Shown: positions 51,424 through 62,655, counted from the stretch's first letter. The stretch: DNA of 64,000 bases from Azolla caroliniana (GCA_043228905.1 JBHGNT010000011.1:4030001-4094000), one strand, 5' to 3'. The notes: generated by a model from the sequence alone, not told the origin. Made by a program: numbers and translations.

Positions 51424-51620
51424 TGTTGGGAATATGTCCCTCCAGTGGGAGGAAGCAACTGTTCGGGAGTAGCCGACAGTCGAAGTGTCGAAGGAACCGA
51501 CTGTTCGGAAATAGTCGACAGTAAGAGAGTCGATTGTTTAAACAGATTATTATTATTGTTATAGTAATAATAATAGTAATGATAGGTAGTAGTGGCTACA
51601 ATTTTAAATAGTTCATACGA
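51424..51620 (+). repeat. Copia LTR, 5' portion
   Basis: TGTTGGGAATATGTCCCTCC follows a purine tract GAAGGGGGAG at 51412-51421. The repeat is cut after 197 bp by the K LTR. The remaining LTR sequence is not found after K. Confidence 0.8.
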
Positions 51621-52242
51621 TGTCGTGAAGAAAACCGGCCATAGGCGGAATCGGAGAGAAAGCGCGTAAACCGGCCCCTACACGGATGGACGCATGACTA
51701 GATACTTTGTACGCGAACCGGTGGATGTGACTACTAAGCCATACACATTTATTAGAAAGGATTGTGCATATCCCAAAGGGGGACAGGGGATAAAAGGCAA
51801 GAGGAGAAAGAAATGAGGGATATCGCGCGCGAGGGAGAAGGGAAGCGATGCTGCAGAAGGGAAGCCGAGCTCTCTCTCTACTCCTCGAGCCGTCGTTCTC
51901 TGTGGGTCCGTCGCCGCCTGTGGGAGTGCGCTGCCTCTGCTTCGTGGAAAGCCCGTGTGCTTCCAGCAGAGTCACTCCCTTTCCCCTTTGTTTCTTGGAG
52001 TCGGGTGACTATCGTCGGTGTGCGTGAGTAGGGTCCCCGTGTCGGGTCCGTCGCCGCCACGTCGGTTGTAATTGTCAAGGATTGTAATCTCTTGTCATTA
52101 TAATTAAGTGTTACGATTCTATCTCTTTCCTTCTCGCTTTTCGTGTCGGTGAATCTCTCTCTATCTCTCTCTCTCTCGCTCCTCGGTCCAAGACCCCCGT
52201 GGTCCCGCCCCTTTCCACACGTACGCACGTAATAACGCGACA
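51621..52242 (+). repeat. K 5' LTR
   Basis: This 622-bp repeat starts TGTCGTGAAGAAAACCGG and ends AATAACGCGACA. It has a GGATAAAAGGC box near 51788 and CT-rich microsatellite sequence near 52150-52190. It is only partly similar to the LTRs of E, F and G, mainly at both ends. Confidence 0.85.
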
Positions 52243-52245
52243 TCT

Positions 52246-52263
52246 TGGTGAACCCGACGTGAA
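52246..52263 (+). other. K primer-binding site
   Basis: TGGTGAACCCGACGTGAA lies 3 nt after the LTR and is identical to the E site. Confidence 0.82.
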
Positions 52264-52285
52264 GAGGCGGCAAAGGAGTTGAAAG

Positions 52286-53969
52286 ATGAGGGGATCGGAG
52301 CTAGCGAAGGCAATGGCGGTGGCCGTCGACCGGCTGGTGAGCACTCGTGAGGGAACGGGTACCCTCGACAGAGCCATTGAATCGATCGTCGGCTCTGTAG
52401 GCCGTTTCGGAGGGAAAGACACCAGAAGTTATTTGGAGGCTTACCGGGCCGAAATGATCATGAGGGATATTCCCTCGGGTGGTGACGTCGGGCATCCATG
52501 CGGAGGTGCTCGAGGTGTTGGCCGGATGCCAGACTTGGGAGGAGTTCGAGCTGCAGCTCCTCGAGAAGTACGGGTTCAACGACTCGCTCCGGCTGTCGAG
52601 GCGGGACTTCATGGCGTGGGTGGAGAGCCCCGGAAAAGGGAGGAACACGTCGGTACTCCTCCAGGAGTTCGAAAAACGGTTCGCGCGGCTATGGACATTG
52701 GACCGGACGATGCTCGAAACAAGTCGAGTGTTGTTGTTTGTCAAGTCGGTGGATCCGCTCGACAGGGAAAAGGTGGGTCCCCTATTGGAAACGGACGAAG
52801 GGCTCATGACGGATTGGGCCGTTGTAAAATGGGTCTGCAGCCGTTTCGACAAACGGCGCGATTGGAGCGACGGAAGCATGTCGGGGTCGGGGCTGGTCCC
52901 AGGGAGGAGGCTCGAGGAGCCGGTTTCGGTGCCGGCTGGGAGGAAGGAAGAGACCCGAATCTGGCTGGAGTCGGGGTCGGCATCGAGCGACGTGGTCAGA
53001 GGCCCATCCGGAGGAGCGGCTCTGGAGGAGCTAACATAGATGGTGCGCGACCTGCAAATCGCACAGGCCCGGAGTGACAACAGTGAACAACCTCGCGACC
53101 AGAGGCCGCCGGCTGGGCAGCGGTGCATGTGGTGTGACATGATCGGTCACATTCGGAAGGATTGCGCGGATTTCGCCGACGCGCTCAGGACCAACGTGGT
53201 GTACCTCTGGAACGGGCGGGTGCACGCGAGCGAGACCTGGAGAGCCCTAGAACTGAATACGAGGCGCGGTGGAATGAAGAGGTTAATGGAAGAGGCCGCG
53301 GCACGGCACGTCGAAGTCGTTAACTACTCAGTGTCTGCGGGAATTCGGGTCGGGGGTGATGAGACCCGGAAGGCGAAGGACTCTGGATTCTGGCCGCTAG
53401 TGCTAGAAGGCCTCTCCGGAGTTCGGCTGAGGAAGGAAGAGGCGGACCGCGCGGAACAACGGGTCTAGGAGGTCACCGGTTGGGACGATCCGGTCGAAGA
53501 GAAAACGGGCTTCGTAGAAGCCGCTTGCCAGAACTACGAGGTTTTGGTGGAGGACAAACGGGCAGGAAAGGCCGGAGGGGTTGGACCCCCGAGGTATGAG
53601 ACCCGGTTCGGACCGAAACCGACCGGTGCCGGTAACCCAGGCGTGCCGGATGGGAAGAAGACGGCGGGGTTTTGGTTGAGCACCGAAATCGAGAGAGCAA
53701 CGGACCTACGGAAGGTCCTTGAAGTGCGGATCCTCGACAGTAAAGTGGATCTGTCGTTGCGGGAGGTGCTGGGAATCGCCAAGAGGGAGTTCCACGACTC
53801 TATCGTAGACTTGGTGAAGCGGAAGAGGCTCTCGACGGAGCCGGAACCGGAGAAGCCGGTGGAAGTGCGGACCACACACCTGGAAGACGGAGCCTTGGAA
53901 GATGAGCTAGCGGGAAGCCACTACACGAAGCCGCATTGGGCCAGGGTGACTAAGGAAACCCCAATATAG
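52286..53969 (+). pseudogene. K gag
   Basis: An ATG at 52286 opens MRGSELAKAMAVAVDRL and VGRFGGKDTRSYLEAYRAEM. A frameshift near 52480 moves to the frame continuing to 53969. That frame carries TWEEFELQLLEKYGFNDSL, RRDFMAWVESPGKGR, VLLFVKSVDPLDREKVG, TDWAVVKWVCSRFDKR and the zinc knuckle CMWCDMIGHIRKDC (near 53140). ALRTNVVYLWNGRVH and a long acidic linker follow. In-frame TAG stops stand at 53037-53039 and 53466-53468. This architecture (capsid, one CCHC, ALRxNVVY block) recurs in G. Confidence 0.85.
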
Positions 53970-54299
53970 ATTGGCAACGTTCTGGAACCAGTGGTGGCGT
54001 TGTTAGACCATGGATCCGAAATCAACCTGATGTCCATGGATTTCTACAAGAAGGGTAAATGGCCGATCAACACCAAGCATGGCTGGAAGATACAGGCAGC
54101 GACGCGCGCCACGAAAGAACTACATGGGTCCTGTCCGAACGTACGGGTGAAAATCGGCGATGTCGAGATCGACCGGCACTTCTTCGTGCAGGAGACGTCC
54201 TCGCATCCGGTTATACTGGGAGAACCATATATCACGGCGGCACGGATGGAGACCAAGGTACTGGACAACGGTTCAGCCTATGCAAGAGTCAAGAGCTAG
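53970..54299 (+). pseudogene. K protease region
   Basis: The frame is the same as gag after a TAG. The retropepsin-like active site is VALLDHGSEINLMSMDFY, i.e. D-H-G-S where most Ty3/gypsy elements have D-S/T-G. It continues with VRVKIGDVEIDRHFFVQ and SHPVILGEPYITAARME (flap and ILG block). About 100 residues fit a retropepsin domain. The stop at 54297-54299 separates it from RT. Confidence 0.8.
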
Positions 54300-55552
54300 G
54301 ATGGGCGTCACTCGGTCCAGTTCCTAATGGTGCTACCAAACCACGAGCGTAACCGCGAGGCCCTCGGCAGCAAAACCCGAGGGGATTTTTAGAGAGGGCT
54401 GTCAAGGCGTGGGGCCGCGATAGTCCAGACACCCGGGAAGAACCCCACAAATGTACAGTACGGAAGAAGACCTGTACCATAGGTAGGAAATTTTGGTTCT
54501 CCGACAGCGGAGGTTGTACTATAACCAGCGTCAGCGGCAGGGAGAGGAAGCGAGCGGAGGAGTGGCTCAGGGGATGCGGAGTCCTCTTCCCCGACGAGGG
54601 CATCAGCGGCGCCGTGGAGGTGGTCTCTTTTGACGACACCTTGGGCGAACTACGAAAGGTGATCGGTGAAGACCTTAGAGAAGATCGGACCGTTCCGGTG
54701 GGGTCGATAGGAATGTACGAAGTCATCCCAGACTTCGGGGAAAGGATCGGGTCGGATCGGACGGCCCGCGTGGATACGAAATACAAGACTGTGGACCGGA
54801 AGGTGAGGCCAGTCGCGGCACCCTTGCCGGAGGGCAGCGAGGAGTGGATAAAGGGGGTCGCGTCGGACCCAAGTTTACGAAATCCGGCTGGCATAGGGCA
54901 CCAGTTCACCGACATAACGCTACGGGAGCTCAAGGTCGGTAGGGGCGGCTTCCTACTGCCGGTGGAGGAGGACTGGTTTCGGAGAATGCTGGGGAGGCAC
55001 GGGAAGGCTTTCGCATTCTCACCGGAGGAGATTGGGTGCGTAGACCCGACAGTTGTCGAACCGATGGTGATCTTCACGGTACCGCATGTACCGTGGAATC
55101 TCAAGCCGATTCCGGTGCCGAGAGCTCATATCCCGAAGTTGATGGAGCTCCTAAAGCAAAAGGTGGATATGGGCATCCTCGAACCGTCGAGTGCCCCGTA
55201 TTCGAATCGGTGGTTTACGGTGCCGAAGAAGAACGGCACGTTGCGCTTCATCCAGGACCTACAACCGGTCAACAAGGTGACCATCCGTAATGCAGGGATC
55301 GGACCGACCATAGAAGAGTTCGCGGAGGCCTTCGCTAGAAGGTCGATCTATTCTGTCGGTGATCTGTACTCGGGGTACGATTAGTTCCAACTAGTTGTGG
55401 AGAGCAGAGACATTACGACGATGCGGACTCCTCTCGGCCTGGTGCGGATGTGTACTCTGCCACAAGGAGGGACGAACTCAGTGGCTCACATGGTGAACGC
55501 GATGAACAAAGTGCTCAGGGATTGTATCCCGGACATCACAATGCCGTTCTTA
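54300..55552 (+). pseudogene. K reverse transcriptase, N-terminal half
   Basis: After a spacer (RKRAEEWLRGCGVLFPDEG near 54545) the frame 54614-55384 encodes a linker (TDITLRELKVGRGGFLLP) and RT fingers and palm. The RT blocks are WNLKPIPVPRAHIPKLMEL, MGILEPSSAPYSNRWFTVPK, GTLRFIQDLQPVNKVTIRN, and RSIYSVGDLYSGYD ending at a TAG (55382-55384). RDITTMRTPLGLVRMCTLPQ and VLRDCIPDITMPFL follow, where copia gag begins just before the catalytic aspartates. The RT is unlike the Tat and chromovirus RTs of the window. From memory it resembles a Ty3/gypsy group common in fungi and some streptophytes. Confidence 0.82.
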
Positions 55553-56212
55553 GTTCTAAAGTCACAGAATTATGCAGACTGGAAGGTAAAGATGGAAGAC
55601 CTCCTCATCGTGAAAGACCTATAGGAGCCAGTCGACAGAGCAGATATACCCAGGGGGGTATTGGAGTTGGATTGGCAACTTCTAAACAGAAAGACAGTGG
55701 CCACCATCCGATAGTGTGTCGACGTAAGTGTCCTTCAACATGTGGCAAACGACACAAATACCCACGAGATGTGGCAGAAGCTGTCAGGTCTGTATGAGAG
55801 GAAGAACACACTCAATAAAACCTCGCTGATGAGAAAAATCGTAAGGCTGAAATACAAAGACGGTGAGAGCATCATCAAACACATCAGCACGTTCATGGGG
55901 TATGTAAATCAACTTGTTGCGACCAAGTTTCCCTTGGATGATGCAATGCAGGCCATCTTGCTAATGTGCACACTGCCGAATAGCTGGGAGAATCTTGTGG
56001 CTACTCTCAGTACCTCCTGTCAAGAAGAGAACTTGTCTTTACAGATGGTGAAAACAAGCATCCTAAATGAGGAGGCAAGGAGGAAGGACAAGGGAGTTCT
56101 GTCCCAGTCGGAGTCGAATGTAAGACAACATTCGGACAGAGGAAGGAACCGGCAAAGAAGTCCACCAAGGAGAGGAAAGTCCCAGGCCAGATTAAAGTCC
56201 AAAGGTAAGCTA
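55553..56212 (+). pseudogene. Copia gag fragment (UBN2-type)
   Basis: The sequence opens within the first residues of a copia gag (SQNYADWKVKMEDLLIVKDL). Two stops follow, then an open stretch 55742-56212: VANDTNTHEMWQKLSGLYE, LNKTSLMRKIVRLKYKDGE, GYVNQLVATKFPLDDAMQA and LLMCTLPNSWENLVATLST. A Ser/Arg-rich linker leads toward a zinc knuckle. This is the UBN2-type capsid of Ty1/copia. It is cut before the knuckle by the LTR of M. It may belong to the same copia family as 50544-51620. Confidence 0.87.
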
Positions 56213-56637
56213 GTGTGCTTGTAAAAAGCAATAGCATGCGGAAGCAATAGAAAACTGAAAACAAAAACGCAGGTTTAATGGAGAGCTTGAATATACACAG
56301 TACGCGGGAGAGACAAAGATAGAACAAAACAACTTAAATCTATTATCAAAACAATAATAGTTCTCTGTACATACAACGTGCTCAACAACACTATTTATAC
56401 AAGTCCTAAGAGGACTGATAGAAGTACGGTGTACTTCAATGCTCATACGACCATCTGACACTAACTACGAGACATTAACTACCTAGTAGTCTAGGCTACT
56501 ACTAGGCTTCTGGTTACTGCTAGATCCGGCAAACCGGTTCCCCAGCTCACCGGCTCACCGATTCGGCTCATCCTTCTAAATACCAATCCAGCTCAGGCTT
56601 ATTCGGCCGATCCGGATCCGGTTGATCTTGCTACTCA
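56213..56637 (-). repeat. M 3' LTR
   Basis: The minus strand starts TGAGTAGCAAGATC next to a GAGGGGGAG tract and carries TATAAATAG near 56397. It ends near CAAGCACA. The 56213 boundary is placed by the loss of copia gag homology and by the TG dinucleotide; it could be a few bases off. No partner LTR is in the window. Confidence 0.75.
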
Positions 56638-57294
56638 ATACTCCCCCTCAAGCTCAACTTGAGGTCGGATCGTAGTGTTAGTCTCCATTCCAGTTGGTCC
56701 TTCCACCCGCCTCCTTCTGGCGTCACTCCGCCTCGCTCGCGCTCCTCATCCGGTCCGGTCCCGTTTGCCGCGACCCTTCTAATTCTGCGCACCTCGACCT
56801 CCTCGGTCGGCTTGTCTGCTCAACAGGCCCAATTCAGCTCCCTCGCTGCTGTGACTTCGACGCTTACCGATTCGCCGATTCCTTCGTGTTGGCGTCAACT
56901 TTCTCTACCTTCTCATCCTCTTGGCCTTGAATTGATCCGGTTTTTCCGAATCTGTCAGTTGAACCGAATCGGTTGTCTCTGTTTCGTTCCAACTCTTGTC
57001 CGAATCGGTCACTCCTAATTCGTCTTCCGGTTCCAGGCCCTTCACCACATCGGACCATGTCCGGGTCTTGGCCTTCTTCTTCTGGTCGGTTCTGTCCTTC
57101 TTGACTCTACCGCCGTTGCGGTTTGCTCCGACTAGTTCGGATGTGTCGACTTCCTTTGTCGACTCGGCTTCCTTTTCCTTCTTGTCTCTCCCTTTGTCGG
57201 TTCGTCCCTCACCGGCGCAGTCGGCAGTCTCTTTGCCTTTGCCCGTTCCGATGTCTTTGCCCGTTCTCCCCCTCAAGTGTGGCACGTCGAGATG
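56638..57294 (-). other. M 3' region between two polypurine copies
   Basis: CTTGAGGGGGAG occurs on the minus strand at 57277-57266, right after pol, and again at 56652-56641, next to the LTR. The 613 bp between them contain a minus-strand frame (57285-56905, 126 codons) rich in Lys, Glu and Asp (KKKAKTRTWSDVVKGLEPED), otherwise unknown. Multiple polypurine copies are described for Sireviruses; here the spacer is long and could be acquired sequence. Confidence 0.6.
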
Positions 57295-58614
57295 CTAAAC
57301 ACCAAGCACTTCGGTGAAGTGTTTCAACTTGTCCGATCCAAGCGGTTTGGTGAAGATGTTGGCAACTTGCCGATCCGTATGAACATACCGAAGTTCGACT
57401 TCACCGCTCAGGACACGCTCACGCACAAAGTGGTAGTGCACTTCTATGTGCTTTGTGCGAGCATGGAATACGGGGTTCTTGGTGAGTTGCATGTTGCTAA
57501 TGTTGTCGACTAGCTCTTCGGTTATACCATGCCGGTATAATAGTCCCCAGTCCTTTGTGATGCTCACATATCACAAAATGTGATGCATGCACAGAAGGTG
57601 CTCCACGGTCGGCTTTTGCATATATTGGTTGATCAGGCCGACCAGATAACTGATGTCAGGTCGGGTGATTGTCAAATATATAACGCTTCCGACGATTTGT
57701 CGGAACCGCTTCTCATCGCGGGCTGGTCCGGAGTCGGGACGAAACTTCAGGTTCCCGTCCAGGGGTGTGGAGATCGGTCGACATTCCATCATGCCGAATT
57801 TGTATAGCATACTCAACACATAGTTTCTTTGGGAGAGCAATATGCCATCGGGGGTTCGAATCACCTTGATCCCAAGGAAGTAGTGAAGGTCCCCCAGGTC
57901 CTTCATCTCAAATGCGTCCGATAGTTGGGACTTGACTTGGCTGATTTCATCGAGTCTGGCTCCAGTGATGACTAGATCATCAACATATAGCAAGATGCAA
58001 ACTAGACCGTCCAGACCTTGCCGGATGAACAACGAAGAGTCGGACTTGGAGGCCGCAAATCCCATCTTACGCAACCGGTGCATGATCTTCGCATTCCAAG
58101 CTCGGGGGGCTTGCTTCAGGCCATAAAGTGACTTCTTTAGCCGGCATACCGCCGATTTATTCATCTCCAATTGGAAACTAGGGGGTTGGTTCATGAAGAC
58201 CTCTTCTTCAAGATCGCCTTGAAGAAATGCATTCTTCACGTCCATCTGGTGAAGATTCCACCCCCTTGCCGCAACAACCGCCAGCACCACACGAACCGTC
58301 GCCATCTTCGCTACCGAAGCGAAGGTCTCGCCGTAGTCGACTCCGTGGGTCTGCGCATATGCCTTCGCCACTAACCGGACCTTGTACCGGTTAACCGAAC
58401 CGTCGGCATTGTACTTTACCTTGTACACCCACTTACATCTGATCAGTTTACAGTGTCGAGGAGGGTCAACTAGGTCCCATGTGTCGTTGGCATCAAGTGC
58501 CCGCATTTCTTCCTCCATAGCGGTACACCAATTTGCATTCTTTGCCGCTTCTGTGTAGCTCTCCAGCTCATGCACTTCTGCCACCTTGGTCATGTACGCA
58601 TAGTGATGCGCCAT
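57295..58614 (-). pseudogene. M reverse transcriptase and truncated RNase H
   Basis: This is an RVT_2-type copia RT: WVYKVKYNADGSVNRYKVRL, ETFASVAKMATVRVVLAVVA, HQMDVKNAFLQGDLEEEVFM, catalytic LLYVDDLVITG, and YFLGIKVIRTPDGILLSQRN. After HHIL a TGA at 57568-57570 (probably from CGA) interrupts the frame. RNase H resumes (ITKDWGLLYRHG) but jumps to MQLTKNPVFHARTKHIEVHY. It lacks about 100 residues, including the usual SADWAG-like and TEAEY blocks with catalytic residues. The end is HTDRQVANIFTKPLGSDKL. Confidence 0.9.
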
Positions 58615-60377
58615 GTACTCATTGTACCCATACTACTTCACGAGGTTCTTCTGGCGGGAAGACCGGCGTAACTTATCATTAGCCGGTTTGAGGCCCTTCT
58701 TGGCCGGTTCGGTCTTCGTTGCCGAAGATCTGCCTTCGTCTTTTTCAGAGTCGGATCCACTCCAATCCGACTCACAGTTGACGGTCTCGTGCTCCAGCAT
58801 CTTCTCTTCCCCTTTTCCTTGCGCGTGAACCATTGCCTCAGTTGCTTGCGGGGGGAGAGCACGGCAGAGTCTCCACTACTCGCCGGTTCACCATCCGACT
58901 AGTCTGTCAGACCCAATCACTCGTTCGGCCCGCTCAACCGAAACGATTCCAGACTCTCATCTAGAGTCTCGAACCCGTCGTCCTCTACCTAGACCGGTTC
59001 AGGCTCACTATCCTCATCCTCTGGTATCGGGTCAGGGTCGGAAGTCGGAGCCGGTAAGGCATACCATGATGCAGTCTCATCAAACTCAACATCCCGGCTA
59101 ACTCGGGCCTACTTCGTCCGGGGGTTATAACACTTATACCCCTTTTGCTCATGCGAGTAACTGACCAAAATGCATTTCTCCGACTTTGCATCCAACTTCC
59201 TCCGCTTCTCATCCGGCACATGCACATATGCAATGCTACCGAGTATCCAAAGGTGTCTCAAATTCGGCTTGTACCCGAAATACAGCTCATGCGCGGACAC
59301 CTTGTCACTGATCCGGTTTTGGATATAGATGGTCGTCCGAACCGCCTCAGCCCAATAGAATTTGGGCATGCTCTTCTCCTCCAACATCGCCCTTGTCGCG
59401 TCGATAATCAACCAGTTCTTCCTCTCGGCCACACCATTTTGCTCCGGTGTGTATCTACAGCTGAACTCTCTCCGAATTCCTTTTTGTTGTAGATAACTGT
59501 TGAATTGGCCGGAAAAATATTCTTTTTCCGCCATCCGACTGCAGGCACTTGATCTTCCTCTCCGTTTCCTGTTCAACCAGGCTTTGTAGGTTACGGAAAC
59601 ACTTGAAGACTTCTCTCTTCCGCTTAATGAGGTAGATCCAGGTGTGCCGGCTATAGTCGTCGATGAAGGAGACGAAGTATCGACTCCCGCCAAGACCAAC
59701 GTTTTGTGCCGGTCCCCATACATCCGAATGAATAAGGTCGAGCTTGTTATGGCTACGGTTTCATTCAGTGGGGAATGGAAGCCGGGTTGCTTCCTGAGTT
59801 GGCAGGCTTCACATATTTGGGCCTTCCGTCCACTGAATTTCAGCAAACCGAAAACAACTTGTTTCGTTTGCAAGTCTTCAAGCCTCCGGTAATTGACGTG
59901 GCCAATCCGCTTGTGCCAAAGATCAATATTTGATTCAACCTTCTGTCCTTTGGCGAACAAAGCGGTGCCAATGTCATTGGTGTCACGGATGAACATCCTA
60001 CCATCTCTACGCCCTTACGCAATAATCTGGCCCTCTTCCTCGATGAAGCACCCAAGGTGCGTAAACCGCACTTGCATCCCCTGGTCAACGATCTAACCGA
60101 CTGACACCAGGTTCTTCGTGATAGTTGGAACGTGTAATACATTCATCAACTTCCCCCTCGGTCCGATGTGGCTCAAAGGAACTTCTCCGACATGCATGAT
60201 TGGGTGACGAGTGTCATCTTTGGTTTCGACGACTCCCGGTTGTTCCCGTTTCTCCAAGAAGGAGAACCACTCTTTGTGGCTCGTCATGTGATTCGATGCA
60301 CCAGAATCAATGTACCACACTTCCTCTGATTTGGAAGTGTTCTTCTTCATTGAGTTAACCTCATGTTTCATCACCAA
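58615..60377 (-). pseudogene. M protease and integrase
   Basis: The protease part (60377-60093) has WYIDSGASNHMTSHKEWFS. GAG-pre-integrase and integrase follow (59996-59109): HKRIGHVNYRRLEDLQTK, ICEACQLRKQPGFHS, then a frameshifted core with EFSCRYTPEQNGVAERKN (catalytic E) and WAEAVRTTIYIQNRISDKV. The linker to RT (59100-58615) is Ser/Glu-rich and broken. The protease frame is -1 relative to the zinc-knuckle frame upstream. Indels rather than programmed shifting are likely, because other frameshifts are common here. Confidence 0.87.
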
Positions 60378-61282
60378 GGCTGGCCCTTTACCGGCTTTTC
60401 CGGTTTGGATCCTCCCGATCCTTCTCCGTAGTGTGAGTATTGTCGGTTCTCTCTGTCAGGCTTGCCGGATCCGGATCTGTCTGAATCGGCGCGCTTCTTC
60501 CAGCACTTGCTTTCTTTGTGGCCCTTTTTACCACAGTACCAGCATTCTGTGTCGGCCTTTGCTTGCCATCCTCCGGCGCCGCCTTGACTCCCCCTGCTTG
60601 TCGAGGGTTCGAAACTGTTGTTGGCACGCTCTCCATGCCTTCGGTCCTGCTCTTGCCAGCCGCTACCATTGCAAGCCAACCCGCCTCGTCCACCACACCC
60701 ACGGGGCTGATCCGCCCCATAGAGAAGAACCGAGGTCACCAAAGTGTCAAAAAGATATTTCTTGATGACCCAACGCTTAATATCTCCAAGATTGCATGTG
60801 TTCTCAAATGCATGATATGCTCGCTTACCCGCCTCTAAGCGGCGTATAGCACATTCATTCCATTTATGATTTGAAGGAACGTCAAGGCCAAGATATTTGA
60901 AGCTTTCCACACATTCAAGTGGCTCGTTGTTGTACATAATGCATGGTTTATCTCTGTTTTGACTCTTCACAAGCATAATCTTTGTTTTAGAGCTATTGAC
61001 ACTTAATCTAGTATGCATGAAAAAAATTTCCAATGCCTTCATAAGCTTTTGTGCATCTCCTGAAGTATTTGCAAAAAGCACTACATCATCCGCATATAAC
61101 AAAAGCATAATCACAACATTCCCAATGGCAACTTCTTCAACACATTCTTCCTTTACAAACTTGGTAACCATTTCTTCTAATTCATCAATGCATAGACCAA
61201 ATAATGTTGATGAGAGTGGGCATCCTTGCTTAACACCAATAGTGCTATTGAAAAAATCTGAAAGTCTAACTCTCATACGCAC
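60371..61282 (-). pseudogene. Chimeric ORF: LINE RT fused to copia zinc knuckle
   Basis: A single 303-codon open frame begins in the RT of a LINE (TIGVKQGCPLSSTLFGLCID; LLLYADDVVLFANTSGDA; VNSSKTKIMLVKSQNRD) and runs to VTSVLLYGA. Near 60720 it switches to copia gag (GGWQAKADTECWYCGKKGHK; ESKCWKKRADSDRSGSG). The junction joins two unrelated minus-strand elements in frame, with no sign of a poly(A) tail. It most likely arose by deletion. No evidence of expression is available from sequence. Confidence 0.88.
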
Positions 61283-61385
61283 ACAACATATAACCTTCTC
61301 ATATATTCAGGAAATTGCAAGCATATATTCACTTGGCACCTCAAGTTCTTCCATCCGCCTCCAAAGATGCTCACGAGGTACCATA

Positions 61386-62114
61386 TCAAAAGCTTTCTTG
61401 AAGTCTACAAAGCAACCAATATAAACCTTTACCTCTAAGGCGACTTTCCTCCATTAATACTCGAAGAGTGACAAGATGATCAATGGTGCTATGGTGTTTT
61501 CGAAAACCGGCTTGTCCATAAGCTCTCTTACCATTTTTTCTGCCCATACATCCAAATAGTTTTGATTCCATTATACATCCAAATAGTTTTGCCATTAATG
61601 AGCCAACCATGACGGTTCGATAGTTGTTTACATTGTTTACATCTCCGCCTTTATGTAAAGGTTTGATCCAATTTGTAGTCCAATCGTATGGCATACCATG
61701 TTGCAATGCATCATTAAACATATCACATATCTATATATGTGCTTCCTTTCCCGTCCATTTGAGCATTTCAGCTTTTATACATTGAAGATCGCTTGCCTTT
61801 CGAGAGGCCAATTTCTTAAGTCCTATGCATATATCTTCAATTGTAAAGAAGGGAGCCATATGTGAAAGAGAACCATAACAAATCATCTTTCCGGCAAGAG
61901 ATAACTCATATAAATTCTTACAATGCATAGACAAGTCATGAAGAGTTAAGTCACCATAACTCTCAATACGTTTCCCCTTTAGATTTCTCCAAAATTTAGC
62001 ACATGCATGTGCTTTCTCTTGCATTTGGAGAAGTTGTTGAGTAACTTCCCATATGAAGTTGTTGAGTAACTTCCCATATTCGTCTCTTTCTTTGAATAAG
62101 CCTTTTATAGTCAT
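61386..62114 (-). pseudogene. LINE ORF2: region before RT and RT fingers
   Basis: The frame carries the segment before RT (KFWRNLKGKRIESYGDLTL; IGLKKLASRKASDLQCIKAE). After a stop near 61730 the RT starts (MPYDWTTNWIKPLHKGGD; NNYRTVMVGSLMAKLFGCI; YGQAGFRKHHSTIDHLVTL). An in-frame 27-bp tandem duplication (61546-61572 and 61573 onward) doubles the residues KLFGC. Another frame change near 61300 leads to the palm with YADD. Confidence 0.85.
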
Positions 62115-62655
62115 GCAAATGCTTTTGGTAATTTTCTTTATCCTTAACTACATCCAAAACCATAAGGCACTTTCGAGCTTCATGACATTCTTTATCAAAC
62201 CATTTTTTCTTACATTTCTTGGTGCATTTCCATGATGTGCGGTTGGTCGAAACACATTTATTTGTACAAGAGAGAATGGAATTCTTAAAAGCTTCCCATT
62301 TGCATTCTAGTGTGGCACCATGTTGTGTCTTTGTCATTTGTAACTTATCCTCAACCATCTTGGAATACATGGGCGCTCACTTAAGATTCATGCTCAAGTG
62401 CATTTGTTTACTATCTTCAATGACCTTCTCGCAATCAAACCTATGCATACATTTGAGATCAATACATAAATTCCTATGATCGGATTCCGGTGTCCATTCC
62501 CCCAATGAGAATTTATGTATACGATCCAAAATACCTTCGGAAAGTAGCACATAGTCAATCACACTATTTCCATTGTGTTTTCTACATGTAAAGCCGTTAG
62601 TATTGGGCCATAAGGAAACACCATTTGCAATAAGAAATCTGGTACTATTGCACAT
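61996..62655 (-). pseudogene. LINE ORF2: endonuclease end and linker
   Basis: In this frame the end of the APE-type endonuclease is seen (NGNSVIDYVLLSEGIL; TPESDHRNLCIDL, whose SDH triad is catalytic in this family). A stop follows, then a basic linker (KCTKKCKKKWFDKECHEAR). The frame is thrown off at a perfect 25-bp tandem duplication (62030-62054 and 62055-62079). Confidence 0.85.

Larger units (their letters stand above)
51621..55552 (+). mobile_element. Element K: E/F/G-lineage Ty3/gypsy, 3' truncated
   Basis: K has a 5' LTR (51621-52242), the lineage primer site (52246), gag, protease and the N-terminal half of RT. It then stops at about 55552 and joins a copia gag. It gives the best view of the coding capacity of this lineage. 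No 3' LTR is present in the window. Confidence 0.87.
56213..60720 (-). mobile_element. Element M: Ty1/copia, 5' end replaced by LINE
   Basis: On the minus strand the order is gag C-terminal zinc knuckle, protease, GAG-pre-integrase, integrase, RT, RNase H, a 3' region with two polypurine copies and the 3' LTR. The 5' LTR and most of gag are absent because a LINE is fused at about 60720. Several frameshifts and stops make it non-functional. Confidence 0.9.

Noticed and set aside
52301-53140. A 279-codon minus-strand frame
   Set aside because: It is antisense to K gag, which has clear homology on the plus strand, including a zinc knuckle.
54289-55104. A 271-codon minus-strand frame
   Set aside because: It is antisense to the K linker and RT, and shows no recognisable motif.
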